NCBI GenBank assembly: GCA_002633025.1
Contig: NMRB01001537.1
Location: forward strand, 102,200 to 166,199
Direction: 5' to 3'
Source of the DNA: Notospermus geniculatus
Lineage: Eukaryota > Nemertea > Pilidiophora > Heteronemertea > Lineidae
DNA: 64,000 nt
A program made the position numbers and the translations under genes. Below the pieces are notes generated by a model, which searched no databases, was not told where the DNA came from, and worked only from the letters and a program-made list of their open reading frames with translations. The stretch's first letter is position 1. Each line of letters opens with the position of its first letter. This document shows positions 25,301-40,300 of the stretch, piece after piece.

Positions 25301-28300
25301 CATGTGCAGTTCCTTTCCTGTTGGATGAAACAACTGCTTGTGATGACAGAACGTATTTTTAACTCATCTGCCCCCAGATTTGAGCAGACAATCTCTTCCG
25401 TTGAAATCTTCTGAAAGCCTCCCAAATAAATTGGAAGAATTTGAAGAAAGATTCTTCTGATGGTTAATAGGAACAACCTTTCTTCAAATATTTTTCAATC
25501 AAAACCATAGGATGTGAGAAAAAGTAGACAAGAGATGATGTCTGCTGGACTCCAGGTTTAGATGAGCTATGGTGCTGTTCCATGTGAGAGTTTTCTTGGG
25601 CAACACAGCCATAGAAAACAATAGGGGCAGTCGTTTGTAGTACTGGTCTGAGCATAAAGCATACAGTACGTTGCACAATTGACCTCCCTTCTGCGCCGCG
25701 CACCATCCACGTACCACATGCAGCGTCATGCATGTACCGTCCTCGTATCTTCCGCGGACGTCGCGCGCCGTCATGGAAGGCACGCAGTGACGTCATACCG
25801 TCATTTGCCCATGGTGCACGGACATCACGCAGAAGAGACGCGTGACGTGCCCTTACCAATGCAATGACGTGAAGTGTAATTTCTGTGCGACGTACGTGGA
25901 AGGTACGCGGATAAAGGTAGGTCAATTGTGCAACTTACTGAATCTAAGGAAACAACAATGAGTTGCCTGCATGTTGAGAACCATCTCACAGAAGAAAATT
26001 CATGTGGGCTGTGCAACAGTGCCTTTAACTTGGGTAGCAACTCGGCATCCCTCCTGCAAACTTCTTTCAATATCTGAAATAAAGATGCTGGTGGCCATTT
26101 TGGTGTTGGTCAACCCCATGCTCTTGCTGCATTCAGCTGTGATGCAGCATCTGTCGCCATTGCCATTGGTTACCCTGAGGCAAAATTGGGTTCGGCAAAG
26201 TTCTCTGTGTTCCGAAGTTCAGTCCAAAAGAGAAAAGCACCCTTTGTGAACTGTGTGAAAGAGCGTGATGCCTGTCCCAGAATACTGAACAGAATTGGAG
26301 TGTGCTGCACCCAAGTGTCGCGCACATCATGCATCAGATATCGTTTATAATGTGTATCGGAAGAAAGCATCTTTGAAATCTGTGTGAATGAGCAGCATGT
26401 TGGACAGCCCCCTGCAGAAAACACGATCCGCTCATTGTTGCTGAAACAGAAAAGGCCATTCAAAAAAACGGCCGCTGTCACCTCATTTTAGAAGGAGCTT
26501 CCTGTGTCGCAGTCTGTCTGGTTGTGTGTCTTTCAATTTCATACGTCATACATCTCCTAAATCAGGGAATTGGCTTGTCCAACCAACCCTGCTATTCATA
26601 TCGTCTATCTCATCCCAAAGAACTTGCACTTTTAAGTCGACATTAACAAATATTCCACTAAGTCCATAAAACCACGGGGTTTAATCCCCACGGTCCTTGG
26701 ACGAAGTTCTCACCAGCTGTGATGAATTTTGGTGGTGATGGATCCGAGTTGCTTTTCATTTGAAGCGAATCTGGTTTGGTATTGTTGAATATTCGGTTCA
26801 TTGAACCAATGGGGACCCTAGCTCAACAGGTGTCACTAGGGGTTGAAACTATTGAAATGAAACTGACATCCCGGTCCTCATCAATTTCCCCACAAAAGGC
26901 GTTCATTGTATAGGATTGGATTTTGGTGTGCTGCCCTCTATCATAGCTATAGGATCCCCATTGGAATCTTGCATTGCAAGGTCATGGTGAATCTGGGTGG
27001 GCTTGGAATTGTATGACAAGGCCTAGTATGCCGAGTAAAATTCTCATACATGTTCTTCGCCCCATGCCATTGATCTCTAGTACCTCCTCTTTTCCCAAAG
27101 ACACATGAATAAGCCTTTCACGCAGCTGCAGGATAGAACTTCATGATGATCCCCTGTGGCTGCCTCACCATCCACAGCGGGGAAGTTTGTGGTAAGCGAT
27201 TGTGATACAGCCCACATGGCTTGTAACTGAGCTACAATGGCAGGAAATGTGCCACAAATCATTCATGGAACCAGATAAAGTGTGGTTTATGTAGAAATCC
27301 CACGAAGTTATTGTTATGGTGGGTTTACTGATTGCTAAGATAATGTGTCTATGTCATGGCTATTGGCTGAGTACATATGGAACGTGGAAGCTGAATTCAG
27401 TACAGCTGTGATCATCCATTGGTGACTTCAAGTGAGTGAATGGCACGTCACTTCACTTGTTGAAATGAGGGAAGTATGGTCTTTATACTTCTTCCTGGTC
27501 TTGATATCTATGAAGCGATTGATTGGCAGAAGCTTTGAGACAGAGTGTGCAGGTGACGTCATCGTGTCATGTGATCAGTATATATCTGCCATATTAGACG
27601 ACAAATGACGTCGTCAATCCACGTGCGGTGTTTCCGCCAGAGGGTACTAAGGGTACTATGGTAGTACCCTCAAAGGAACAGAAAAGGGCCATTTTCTTTA
27701 ATTTCATGAGGATTTTGCTGATTTTGAAGAAATTAGTACCCTGAAAAAAATTTCTGCCGGAAACCCTGACGTGGCGCAGTTTGTCGTCAGCGCAGGTAGA
27801 ATGTGTGTGACTTCAACCATGACGTGATCTACACATGGCACACTTTGTCGTCGACGTCAGCATGGTGGACCGCCGGTCAAAAGTGACGTCACAATGAACC
27901 ACTGCACGCTACACTATACTACACTACATTACACTACAGACATACAGCTCTACATAGAGCTATCTGTCTGTAGTGTAATACAGTCTCAAAGCATTTCAAT
28001 CTCCCCATTTTCTCCAGAAACCTTATTTCAGAGGAAGTCAAGGGGCAGCTTATTCAAGGCATCACCTGATCATTCAGACCGGTTGAGAATACTAAGTGAG
28101 GACTTGATCAGGAATCGTGACCTCACAGTCTCAGTCCAATGCTCAACCATCACCTCACCAATGGAAACCCCTGCGAAACATAAATTGAAAGTTAGTTTGA
28201 ACTTGAAATTGCAACTAAAATTCAAGTTTCAGAATAACCTGAATAATGTTGACCTTCAACTCTTTGCAACTAAGTCGAATTCTGCGGTATTGGAACGCCT

Positions 28301-31300
28301 GTCTGAGAAAAAGTTGAACAAAGTTGATGCAGGGCAAAGTTGAAATTTCTAGTTTAAACTTGAACTGCCAATTTCCATCTGAAGTTGAATTTAAGTTAAT
28401 TTAAGTTGAATTCTGCGGTATTGGAACGCCTGTCGGGACAAAGTTGAAAAAAGTTGATCTGAGAGGTCAACTTTTTGCAACATCGGATCGGTCGACCTGG
28501 AGTTGACCAGAGTTGACCGAATTCCAGTTTCTGCAACTAAGTCGAACTCTGCTCTTTGGGGAAAGTCTGTCCAAGCATCATCATGTGATGAAACTCGACT
28601 TGAAAGTGCCATTGTACTCTACTTCGGAGGATGTGAAATGTTTGATTTCTGATCATGTTCNCTAGTACTGTTCAGAGATCTTTTTTCCAACTGTTCCTTT
28701 TATTTCTTTGCTTCTGATGTTGGGTGCCACCATATAGGCCTATTTCACAAAAATGACTGTTGACTGTTGACTGCTGACTGTCAAAAAATGACTGTCGAAA
28801 TATCCTTACTCGATCTCTCACCTCCTCTTTTCCCAAAGACACATGAATAAGCCATTCACGCAGCTGCAGGATAGAACTTCATGATGATCCCCTGTGGCCG
28901 CCTCACCATCCCACAGCGGGGAAGTTTGTGGTAAGCGATTGTGATACAGCCCACATGGCTTGTAACTGAGCTACGATGGCAGGAAATGTGCCACAAATCA
29001 TTCATGGAACCAGATAAAGTGTGGTTTTGTAGAAATCCCACGAAGTTATTGTTATGGTGGGTTAACTGATTGCTAAGATAATGTGTCTATGTCATGGCTA
29101 TAGGCTGAGTACATATGGAACGTGGAAGCTGAATTCAGTACAACTACTGTGATCATCCATCTGGTGACTTCAATCATTGAAGTGCCGTGCCATTTGGCAG
29201 GTCACTTGTTGAAATGAGGGAAGTGGGGTCTTTATACTTCTTCCTGGTCTTGAATTGAAAGTGATTGATTGGCATAAGATTTTGAGACAGAGTGTGCAGG
29301 TGACGTCATCGCGTCATGTGACAGTCTATATCTGCCATATTAGACGACAAATGACGTCGTCAACCCACGTGGTGCAGTTTGTCGTCAGCGCAGGTAGAAT
29401 GTGTGTGACTTCAACCATGACGTGATCTACACAGGGCACACTTTGTCGTCGACGTCAGCATGGCGGACCGCCGGTCAAAAGTGACGTCACAATGAACCAC
29501 TGCACGCTACACTATACTACACTACATTACACTACAGAACGCCTGTCGGGACAAAGTTGAAGAAAGTTGATCTGAGAGGTCAACTTTTTGCAACATCGGA
29601 TCGGTCGACCTGGAGTTGACCAGAGTTGACCGAATTCCAGTTTCTGCAACTAAGTCGAACTCTGCTCTTTGGGGAAAGTCTGTCCAAGCATCATCATGTG
29701 ATGAAACTCGACTTGAAAGTGCCATTGTACTCTACTTCGGAGGATGTGAAATGTTTGATTTCTGATCATGTTCACGAGCTTTCCCAGGTTGATCAACCCC
29801 TGTTAGATTCATTAATTGGTATCAAAATTGCAATGGAATCTGGCTGTCCTGTGTGACCCCATCAAAATCTCATCGACTTTTGCTCTCTAATGGCCCAGAT
29901 GGCCCATATTTTTCACATGGCTCACATGAAATAATTTGGTTATAAATTATTCTGTTCACTTGGATTAGGTATCAGTGTCTCCTAACGATACTGTCTGCAT
30001 GTCGTTGTGACATGCACTTTTGATGTGGAGCAGTGTGGTGCTTAAAAGAGGTTGTCTAATGTTGAAGTATTGATGGCTCGGTCCTAAATGGACCCCCACC
30101 AAAAAAGCAAAAAGGGAAGTCATTCACTTTAAAGGAATACACAATGGGCTCGTCAATTCTAACACTTAATTAGGCTACCATGGCGTAAGGACAGACATCA
30201 GTGACATTTCTTGGGAGGTCACTGACATTATGGTGTTGAAAAAAACTTTCTGAGGTGAAGGTATGAAAATAGATGAGTCCTACCTCCTCACCCATTGGCC
30301 TACTTCTCCACTTCTCCCTTTCTTCTGTAAGGTATGAAAATAGATGAGTCCTACCCCCTCACCCATTGGCCTACTTCTCCCTTTCTTCTGTCATGTTTTA
30401 CATAGGCTAAACTCATCTTCTGTTGCCTGTTGCTAGAGGACACACGGCAAGAATGTTCTAGAAATGCAACCTGTTACCCCTTTCGACTATAGTGTTCTAG
30501 TTGATCGGTCTGACTAAGGGTCAAGAACATTTCATCACACTGAAGTCTGATGTTATTGCGAAGATATATGAAGTAGTATGACATTTGATTTGTCTGAACC
30601 ATTCGTGTGTTTATGATATTGTCAGCGGCTGTCAGTAGGAATGAAGAAATAAGCGTGGGAGTGAACACGAAGATTCTTGATTCCCAGGCATCTGTTGATG
30701 TGCCTGGAATTCTTTTTCTCGTCTTGCAGAAAAATGCTGCCGTAAAAATATCTATCGGTGTAATGTACATGTAAGGTCATCTTGGTGGGATTACAGTTGG
30801 ATTCAGTGTATTGCATCCAGATTTTTTTTCAAATAAGGCGTCTTTGTGATGTTTTTCGCGGTCTCTTCTATTTCTCATCGCCTATGAAAGGTCGTGTAGT
30901 CCAGTTTTGAAATTGGCCGATGACTAGAGGTTGAATGAAAAGCAGTTATTTTTCCTGACAAAATCTACTTCACTGATGAGTTGCTGTGAAATGGTAGAAT
31001 CTGTTTTAATGTAATCAGTCAGTGAGTTGACCAGTAGGTGTCACTACGGCCCAATTCAAAATTATACTTCACAAAATCATTCTTCACTGATGAGTTGCTG
31101 TGAAATGGTAGAATCTGTTTTAACGCACATGGGAAACAATAGGAGTTGTCAGTGAGTTGACCAATAGGTGTCACTACGGCCCAATTCAATGCATATAGCA
31201 GACCCATTCATTCTTGATCAGGCGCCAATCACGTGGATTTTCCTGTGTATTGGTCTGCTAGAACTTTGCTGCCATCTTTTGGCAATACGTGCGGCTGACT

Positions 31301-34300
31301 GCTCCTATTGAGTATTTGGCCTACATTTTGCCAGTTCGAGCACACCAAAGTTTTGTTGTGCGCCTGTTTATGAAATCAGAATTTTCACCAACTTTTTTTT
31401 CTCTCATTTCAGAATATATCCGTAACTTGTGCAATGAGTCGAAAGAAAAAGCCGTGAATGACCTGTTGGCCCACCTGCCCCTACTCAAGCCAAGGAACAA
31501 AGAAGCAAAGGCAGAGTACCTTAAAATATTGCCAAAGATCTTAACGCATTCAATCGAACATGGCATCCATATTGAGGAAAGTCGGCAGCTTCTCTCGTTC
31601 TGTCTAATCCATCCAGGAATCAGTGGCGATGAACGTGCGCAGTTCACGTTGTGGCTGTCAAGACTCGAAGAAAACTTTGCGTACAGTATTTCACAGGCGA
31701 AATTCTCACGTGAAAATGTGCAAGAGATATCTCAGTGTATGCAGTTCATGGATCATGATGCGCCGGCAGCCCCTACGGTGGGATACCCACTGACTCAGGT
31801 GAATGGATGGGACAGGAACGGATCAAGAGACTCGGGCATTGCGGGGAACGGATCAGACTCTGGTAGTCTGTTATCCCTAAACAACTTTGGGGTCAAGATG
31901 AATGGTCAGAGTGGACACACGCCTCTACATTCCACGCTATCGGCCCCTCCTGGGTTGCCCTCACTTGCAACATCATCACAGAGTAAGTATGAGATGAATG
32001 TTGTATTTTGATGCAAGTGATAAGTACCATTGCCAATGTCAAGGTCAAGGTGAAAACCAAGGTCAGGGTGAAGAAGACTAAGGTAAAGTTGAAGGTCAAG
32101 GTCAAGGTCGTACATGACAGAGCAGCTTCTCAGCCTGTGGGGAACCTGCAACCCAACAGGCCATGTTGAAGGCATAAGACCCGCAAGATGTGACCTTCAC
32201 CTTGAAACGAATCATAAAAATCACTTGAGACGATGCCCACATAATATAATCTTCAGGTGCATGTAAGCAGAAGTGAACACTGTCCATATAAGGAAGTTGT
32301 CCGAGATGGAACTGGCTTGAACGGCTTCAGATGAATCATTCATTGACAGTCACAGTCACGTTAAAAATCCCTAGGTGTTGTGCCACAGCATGTTGCCATG
32401 TTGTGTTGTTGTCCTGATGGTTTATGGCAAATCAATAGTACATTGTGCCAAGTGTTGATGTGCTTTGGCAATGTAGAATCCTGACGGTTTATTTTCTTGA
32501 AAAGAAGAAAGGATGTATCTTACAGATGGATTTTGATTGACTGACGAGGCCCCCCATCCCTAACTCGGCTCTATAGGTAAATCCATGATCTATAGTCATG
32601 AAATCTGGTCATTACGACCGGCAGATACGGATCCCTTGGGAAATCTCTCCAATGGAGTTCATTCCATCCAAATTGATGAGGAAGTATCTCGTCATCACTA
32701 ACGGACAGGAATTGGGTGGTATCTTGAATTTTATGAGCACTTGGCACAGTTATTTATCTGGGTACCATCTGGTTCTATAACTTCCTTAGCAATAAACCGG
32801 GATTGACAATACCGGTATTGCGGAGACTCAACTTTTGTCATCATCAGATTATACTCTGTTCTATTCCAAGCAGATTCCTCCTTCCAAAATACAGTCAAAA
32901 CAAGAACACTGCCCTCCATTTATCAATATTCATGTACCACCCTACTTGTTACTTTCTTGTAACTAATTGCCCTGCTAAGAGGATTCCACCTTGCCTTTTA
33001 AAGGAGGTTCCCCCTCACCTTCCACCTTGCCTTGTTGAGCAGATTCCACCTCACCCAGTGGAGATTAGGTTCCGCCTTGCCTTGTTGAGAAGGTTCCAGC
33101 TCGCCTTGTCATGCTTGTTGAGAGTTTCCACCTGGTTCTGGCTTGTCTTGTTGAGGTTCCCAGGGTTCCACCTCACCTTGTTGAAGTTGTTGAGAGGTTC
33201 CACCTCATCTTGTTGAGAGTTCCACCTCACCTTGTGGAGTTCCCACCTGGATCCGCACCTTGTCTTGTTTGTTGAGAATGTTGTGAGCTTCCACTTACAG
33301 CTTGTTGATAAGGTTTCACCTGGTTCCAACTCGTCTTGTTTATAAGGTTCCATCTCACCTTGTGGATCTGCCTCGTCTTGTTTATAAGGTTCCACCTCAC
33401 CTTGTTGAGGTTCCACCTGGATCCGCCTTGTCTTGAGGGTCCACCTCACCTTATTGAGAGGTTCCACCTGGTTTCACATCGTCTTGTTTAAAAAGTTCCA
33501 CCTCACCTTGTTGGGAGGTTCCACTTTGTTCCACATCGTCTTGTTGAGAGGTTCCACCTGGTTCCACCTTCTTGTTCAGAACATTGAGATTCAGCCTCGC
33601 CTGACAGAGTTCATACAACAAGTGAGAATGATACTCTTGCTTTACATCAACACTATGATACTGAGATCAATGAATCCTTCTCCGAAGGATCTCCTTTCAC
33701 TGTCAGATTGGTTTTCTACAGGTCTTGTCCCTGCATTGTAGCGATGCCAATGGAATGTGCTTGAATCTGCTGAGTGTTCTTCACCATTCTTTGGCCTCAG
33801 TGACATTCAGAGATTCATCGTAAACATCGTTGTTGTGCGGAGGTGTGGGTCAGAGGAGGGGTCTTCCCTTCACCCTTGTTCAATACTTCCTAGAAATACA
33901 TCAGGAAGTAGTGCTCCTGGAAGCTTGGTTCTTTCGAGATATTTCTGGTTCATGATCGAGGCTATCATGCAGTCAGTGTTTTATATTATTCGGTGGTACG
34001 TGTGGTACACAGGATGAAGCCTTTTATCTTTATTGGCTGGTTTATTGCATTCCTCCCCGACTCATCCCTCCACATGTGTCATCGGCAGTACAGAAATGAT
34101 GAAGATCCAGCGTTGTCTGATTCATCTGTACCATAGCCTGTGGGGTCTCATCATGTGGCGGTGACGCTAACCATGCATGCAGTGTGCCTTGGCGAAAGAC
34201 TTTCCATTAGTCCACTAATACAATTTTCTGTGCATTATTTGCATTTCCTGATAACTCTTTGTTAGCCAGTGGCAGAGCCTTTTAGATGCTTGAACTTCAT

Positions 34301-37300
34301 AGTGAATACAGTGAAATAAAGTCAGGAAATTCTAGAATAAAGCTGCATTTAGCTGACACGCGGAATGCGGTATAGGGCCGCGGAATCCCCGGCGGAAGCG
34401 ATTTGTTGTATGCGAAATGCATTGAACTTTCCGCTTACCGCGTTCCGCAATCCGCATACCGCGTGCAGCTAAATCCAGCTTAACACAATTGTGACCCGCT
34501 CTGGCAAAAGCAGATGGACGCATGTCGCTCAGAAGGTGAGCCTCAGCAAACTAAGATGACACCAGGAGAGAATGGAAGAAATAGATTGCTTCAGATTTCA
34601 TAAACAGACCGACAATACTGAAAGTGACAAACATTTGGTCTCAATCTGCCAAGCTAAGAGCGACATGCGTCTGCTTTTGCCAGAGCGGGCCACAATGCAA
34701 GATATTTTTCGACAGTAAAATGGTCACCATTTTTCGGGACATAGTGTACATACACATGTATTCTTGAATCTTCTCACCTTCATAACAAAAATTCATATCC
34801 CAAGGTCAAAATGTTACAAAAAGGCTGCCAATGATGCAGGAATTTGACTTTAGTAAATATTGATGAAGTGACATTTTCCAAATTACGAGAAACTGAAAAA
34901 TGGCGACGACCCGACTTGAATCCACATGTCTGAATCATGCCCCGTGGATTTTACTGATGTACATTTCGTCTGTGCTGTGTGACTGATGATTAATTTTACA
35001 TCCGCAATAGCAGAATGGTATGTGCATTAGTTGCCGACATGATACGGCTGGGGAATGGGTCACAAGGGGCCAATCGATAACCTTTTTATGAGGTGAACAA
35101 TTTGGTGCATTCCGAGAATTGTAATCTTTTATCATTTGCTATCTTAGTGAAAGTATCTCTTGAATTTGTAAAAAGGGCTTGAAATCAAAAATGCAATTTA
35201 TTTTGATAATCAAGCCAATGGTTACAAATACAACCGATTGGCTACTCCCAAGAATTGGCTATAAATATTCCTCCCCTTTTCCAATGAGGAACCCGCAGAA
35301 CTACGCCACGACGTGGCGCTGTCAGTGTAAGACCGGAAGTCCTATTTTCTAACAGTATTTCCATTTACTTCTTGCCCCAAAATAAACCACTCTCTTTGGT
35401 TCAATTTTGATTAAATTACACTGTCCTGTTTCGTGTTCAAAGTTCTCCATACATGTATATCACTGCTTTGTTTCGTCAGAAATGCCACAGGATGCCAATA
35501 CTGACAACGTCTTTTGGGGAAATTTCCACGGAAAATTGTCAGTACGTCATTCGGGTCTTATACTGACTGCGCCATCTGCAGTCATGTTCCCCATTGTCTT
35601 ATTGATACATTTCTTAACCTGACCCAAAAAATTGGTACAAATATAATTTCTCCAGCAGCAGCCCCGACATGGCATTCCCTCTTTTTGGTCAGAATAATTC
35701 ATAAAAGAATTTGTTTCGACACCCAATGATTTGTGTTTGTGGCAAAGGGTTAATTAATGCCGAACATCCCATTCCGATACTCAACTTTTTGTGGTAGTTG
35801 CCCCCGAGCCGCAAGGTATTTGATTGTGACTGGTCTGGGCTGCTGTTGCATTTCGGCATGAAGTACCCTAGTGTTTGCCTTACCATTACCTGTGAATAAA
35901 TCAAATACAAATCCTTTGTTGAACGGGCTTGTTGGAGGCAAACAGAAGTTGCAGGATGAGGTCAAAATATTTGACAGAATTTAGAGATGGGGAGATGGAT
36001 CTGTGTCGGTTGTGTTTGAAATAACGGCGTGAATGGAAACTACCTCGGAGGTGTTTGCAAGGTCAGGGGAAGTGTTAAAAAATTGAGGATTCTGAATGAC
36101 CGGTTATGGCTCTGGGCTGCTGCCTGCATCACGCCATTTGTTAGCAGGATCAGTGATTTGAATATAAATGGCAGCTTTCATCGCCACACTCATGGTTGTT
36201 TACTCGGTCACGGGTTTATAGATTTGGAACTCAGTCTCCAACTCTTCAGGCAGATACTTTGTTATTTGTGATTTTAAGAGGCTGTTTCTTGAGAGAATTC
36301 TCCTGATTTCGCAACAATTATTGTCTTTCCCTGAGACAGTTCATGCTGGGTTCTTTTAATTGATTTCTCTCAATATTTCTCTCAATATACATGTACCTTC
36401 AGTTTTGCACTGCATTTGTTGGTGAGAAGTGGCTCAGGGTCTTTCTTGTGAAATTCTCTTGATTTCTTGACACGTTCCTTTGTCATTCTATCATTTTCTC
36501 ATGCTTGGTTGTTTATGACGGGAACTCTCGTTTTCATACCCTGACAAAAGGGGTTGTGCACTGCAGTTGGGTCATAGTGTGAGGCGGTTCATGTGGGCTG
36601 AACTGATAGGAAGTTTCATATGTTCACATGGACGTGAACTGAAATCGCAGACAAGACTCATAAGATACAAAAAAATCATGATTATTTTTTTCTAGCCTTG
36701 TTTTCGCTGGTTAGATCATGGTAATAACATGTATTCAATAAAAGTTCTGAGGAGTGGTTTATTTACATGCTTCAGGCTAACCCTCAGGCTATTCCATTGG
36801 CATTATATCATTTTACTGTATAATTCTATATCATAATGGTTTGAAATGAGCCTTGGTGGCGCAACATGTTTCAGTAAATTGGCGATTTTCACCAACAAAT
36901 GATGTACCTACCCCTAAATTACTAGAAGGGCCAAGTCCAGGTGAGTCATGCAAGTGTATTTGGCCCTTTGTAACAAGATGATTCATGTCTATGATTTGCG
37001 TAAATATTACTTCAAAGGCCTCAGGCAAAGCACTTAACTTTGCCATCAGTGGTCATGTTGGTAATAACTTGATGTTTTATTAGTGCTCTCTACTTTCTAC
37101 TGTTATACTTCGCAGAAGATCTAGTTTCTCAATCATTAAGTCTTTTTGGGGTTCAACTCAAGGAGTTCTTCAGTGCATGGCTTGACCCTTTCATTTCAGA
37201 CTTAGGTAATAAAGTCTGATGATAAACCACCATGTACCAATGTTTCCTTTTGGCTGCGATTACATACAGCTATACAGTATAGAGGCCTCGCAATGACGTC

Positions 37301-40300
37301 ATCCTGGCGGCCATGCTGGAGGGCACAGGCCTTGACAGGGCGCAGAGGTGTGACGTGACTTGCGTGAAGTGTGCCATGCCATTGTTTGACGTAACGTCAT
37401 TGGGACATGCACGGCTCATTTCGCTGCGCCTCGACAGCATGTACCCCCCAGCATGGCAGTTCGTGACGTCATTTGCAAGGCCTCTATATGCACATGCTGG
37501 TTGACAATGGCTTCACGGTAGCAAACCCCTAGATGTGAGAGACGTGATTCAGTTTGAAACACTGAAGCATTGGCCCACTTTGCTTGCATCCCAAAATATT
37601 AGTTGGTTCTGCTGGCACAGTTTCTTGTTTGAAGGTTATTTGGACATCAAAGTATGATTAAGTGTTATTGTGTCTATAAATAGCACCTACTGATTGGACG
37701 GAAGTCTGATGAATGATAGATGAGTACGGAAAAGCAACACGCTCTGTGCTGTGTCATTTTCAAGATAATCCGTAGCGGAAGACGACCACGAATTGTCAGC
37801 ACATTGAAGATAAAATGAACAAGAACCTCCCCGCCATTTGCTCATTCTGTTAGCGTGGGCTGCCACTGGGGTTAGCCTAAAACATGTAGTTGAGGTTTAT
37901 ACTGTCTGCGTGTCTGGTAGCATAGCCGTGGATGATTGGTAGGCTTGGAGGTACATTCACCTCCATCTGTCTAGTCTGCTGCACAGGTGCTGTGTAGATT
38001 GTGTCTACTAGGAGTTTCACCGTGGTGCAGTGTACATGTAGAACCAAAAATTTTTTATGTTGGTATTACACTAGAGAAATCCAGCCCGAAATTTTCAATA
38101 TCTCTTCAACGGTTACCAAGTAACCGTTGAAGAGTTGTCGTCAATAAAGTGTTAATGACGACATCTTTCGTTTTAGTCTTATGAATGTATATGCCTGTCG
38201 ATAATTTCTAAATCAATGTTTACCTATTTTTAGCCAAGTTTGTCTTGATATATGATTTTTGCCGCAAGTGTTGCCTAAAAGAATGTTTATCTGACGTTGA
38301 TATGTTTATTTTTAGCGGAGAGGATATTGTGATGTGGGTATTTCCATTCTCATAAACAATTCCATTCCAAACGAAGGTTTAGATGCTTCATCTCCAAAAA
38401 TATTTCAGGAAGTTGTTTTGCAAATGGAAAGGCAAGGCGAAGCCAAATTCTTGGCTGATTGAAACCATTTAAGGCTATTGTATGAGGAAAACTGTACAAA
38501 AATGCATCAACGAATGGATATGACTCTCTTAGTCTTATACATGTTCTTTTGACTTGACGACCTTGAATCACACAGCATATGGGGAACTTTCGTGCCGTCA
38601 GAGGCCGCTACGAGTTAGCGGTCCAAGAACGTCATGAAATTTGACGTCACAGGGCAGAAATGCATGCCACAACGTCATCCATAATGACGTTGGCGCCGTG
38701 GCTCACGCATTTGACGTCAAATTCGTGACGTTCCTGGACCGCTAACAGGCAGCCTCTAACGGCAGGAAAGTTCCCCATTCCAGAAACAAATTTGGCAAAT
38801 AACTTGCTATGTCTCTGAGTGTAACCAAGTACTAACAACATCATTTTACACTGATTTCCACAACAGTAGCTGGAAATTGTTGAACTTTTACCCTTTATTC
38901 ACAACTTAGACTGAACTCTGAAATTTGAACCTGGTAAGGGGTCAACATTTATAATGGGATTCAGATTTATATAAAATACATTGAGGATTTAGTTGCAAAA
39001 GACAAAGCCGAATAAAACCTTTCGAATATAATATTGATTGAAATACAATGACGATTCTGATATCAAATCCCCTGCATAAAATTGTCGAAGTTTTTAGTCA
39101 TTGTCTACGTAATATCGTCAGGCTAAATTATCAAATGAGGTGAATAGGATTATTTTTCTATTGTTGTATTGTTTTGGTAATTCAGTATGGTTTCTGAAAC
39201 TAAATCAATAATCTTTTCAAATCCAATATTCATTGAAAACTCCTTTCGATTCTATGGACCTCTGTTTTTGCCGAATGATTAGGATACAACCCTGGCAGTT
39301 CCACATGTTTGGATTCTTTATTCGCATGTTTTGATGATGCAGCATTCTGCCTTTAATCGTGAAAACATGACTTTCGTAACATTTCGTCCAAACGCATTGT
39401 AGAAATTTAAGTCAGAAATAACACTTAAAGAAACAGCATGTGAGTTATCATGATGATGTAAAAGACGAGTGAAGCAAGTGCAGATGTGTGGTTTCTGTTT
39501 TAAGTTCTACAGATTCAGTTTAGCACCACTAAACCTCACTAGCTGTTTTGTCTCACTGTCATAACTGCTCATGATGCCTACGAACAGCAAAAAACAAGAC
39601 ATTTTGAGCAGCGACCAATTTTAGTGCTTATTGTCCCTTTAAGAATTATCAGGGCAAACTTAGAAATAGCTGTCTACCCATGTTTATCCAGTACTCATGG
39701 ACTTTCTAGTCATGCGTCATTGAAGTAAAAAGTAGGTTATGTGTATATGAATACTATACACCTATATTGTGCACAGCATGTGACTGACTGACTGTCTGTG
39801 ACGGAATAATATTACTTCAGCAAGTCATTTCTGTGAAAATATACAGTGGTGCCATCTGATATCAGAATGGTGTACTATTTATGTGTATGCAGATATCTGT
39901 GTCGCCGTGTTCTGAAATGCTGTGTGTCTCAAAACTGATGTTCTACCGGCTTTGGTTTTCAGGTGAAACAAGCCAGCAATCTCCTGCCACTAGCAGTCCA
40001 TCCCATCTGTGCCTGAAGCGGACCAACTCTGTCACACCTCCCATCTCCATGCCCTCATCCCAGTGGCTGGGCACTTCAGAAACGCGCTCTGGCGGTCAGC
40101 CCGTGACATCAGATTTCAACTCGCTCTCGCCGCAGAGTAGTATATCGTCGGGGAGTGGCAGCGATACCCACCAAGATGATGCGGGGATGAAACATTATAC
40201 TTCAGAGAATTCGGGAATGAGGGGTAAGTTATTTCCACTGTCAGTATTTAGCCGTGTTTCCACTAAAGAGGATTCTGCCATGATTTGCGGCAAGTGGTGG

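Larger units (their letters stand above)
27082..28660. repeat. Large repeat unit A (intron 1)
   Basis: Two blocks, 27082-27940 and 28424-28660, recur joined together at 28820-29773. Unit A alone carries the insertion 27626-27768 and the segment 27941-28423. An undetermined base at 28661 marks exactly where homology with unit B ends, suggesting a contig join. Confidence 0.8.
16365..31412 (+). other. Smaug intron 1 (15 kb), repeat-rich
   Basis: Donor ggtaagt at 16365 and acceptor tttcag at 31412 give compatible phases. Apart from the listed repeats (16380-16626, 17440-18772, 19141-19350, 21055-21192, 22089-23156, 23642-23767, 25664-25940, 27082-29773, 30260-30392, 30968-31189), I see no supported gene. 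Open frames of up to about 150 codons lie inside or across repeats and lack known motifs. Confidence 0.75.
31983..39962 (+). other. Smaug intron 2 (8 kb to cassette a)
   Basis: It holds a minisatellite (32985-33575), MITEs at 34340, 34490, 35314, 37282 and 38581, and the left boundary of the tandem duplication (34553). The remaining sequence shows no gene. Confidence 0.75.

Noticed and set aside
25464-25925. 153-codon minus-strand open frame
   Set aside because: It spans the CpG-rich MITE 25664-25940 and flanking DNA. The composition follows the repeat and no domain is recognisable.
27894-28343. 149-codon + strand frame
   Set aside because: It begins in a MITE end and the hairpin at 27928, then runs through repeats of 'aagttgaa'. 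It has no family resemblance, and its counterpart in unit B lacks most of it.
29626-29856. 76-codon frame extending past repeat unit B into unique sequence
   Set aside because: Most of it is the repeated block, the unique end shows no known motif, and no exon borders fit.
33051-33467. 138-codon minus-strand frame rich in Glu/Gln/Lys with repeated VEP and YKQDE
   Set aside because: It is a reading of the intronic minisatellite, with no splice or start context.
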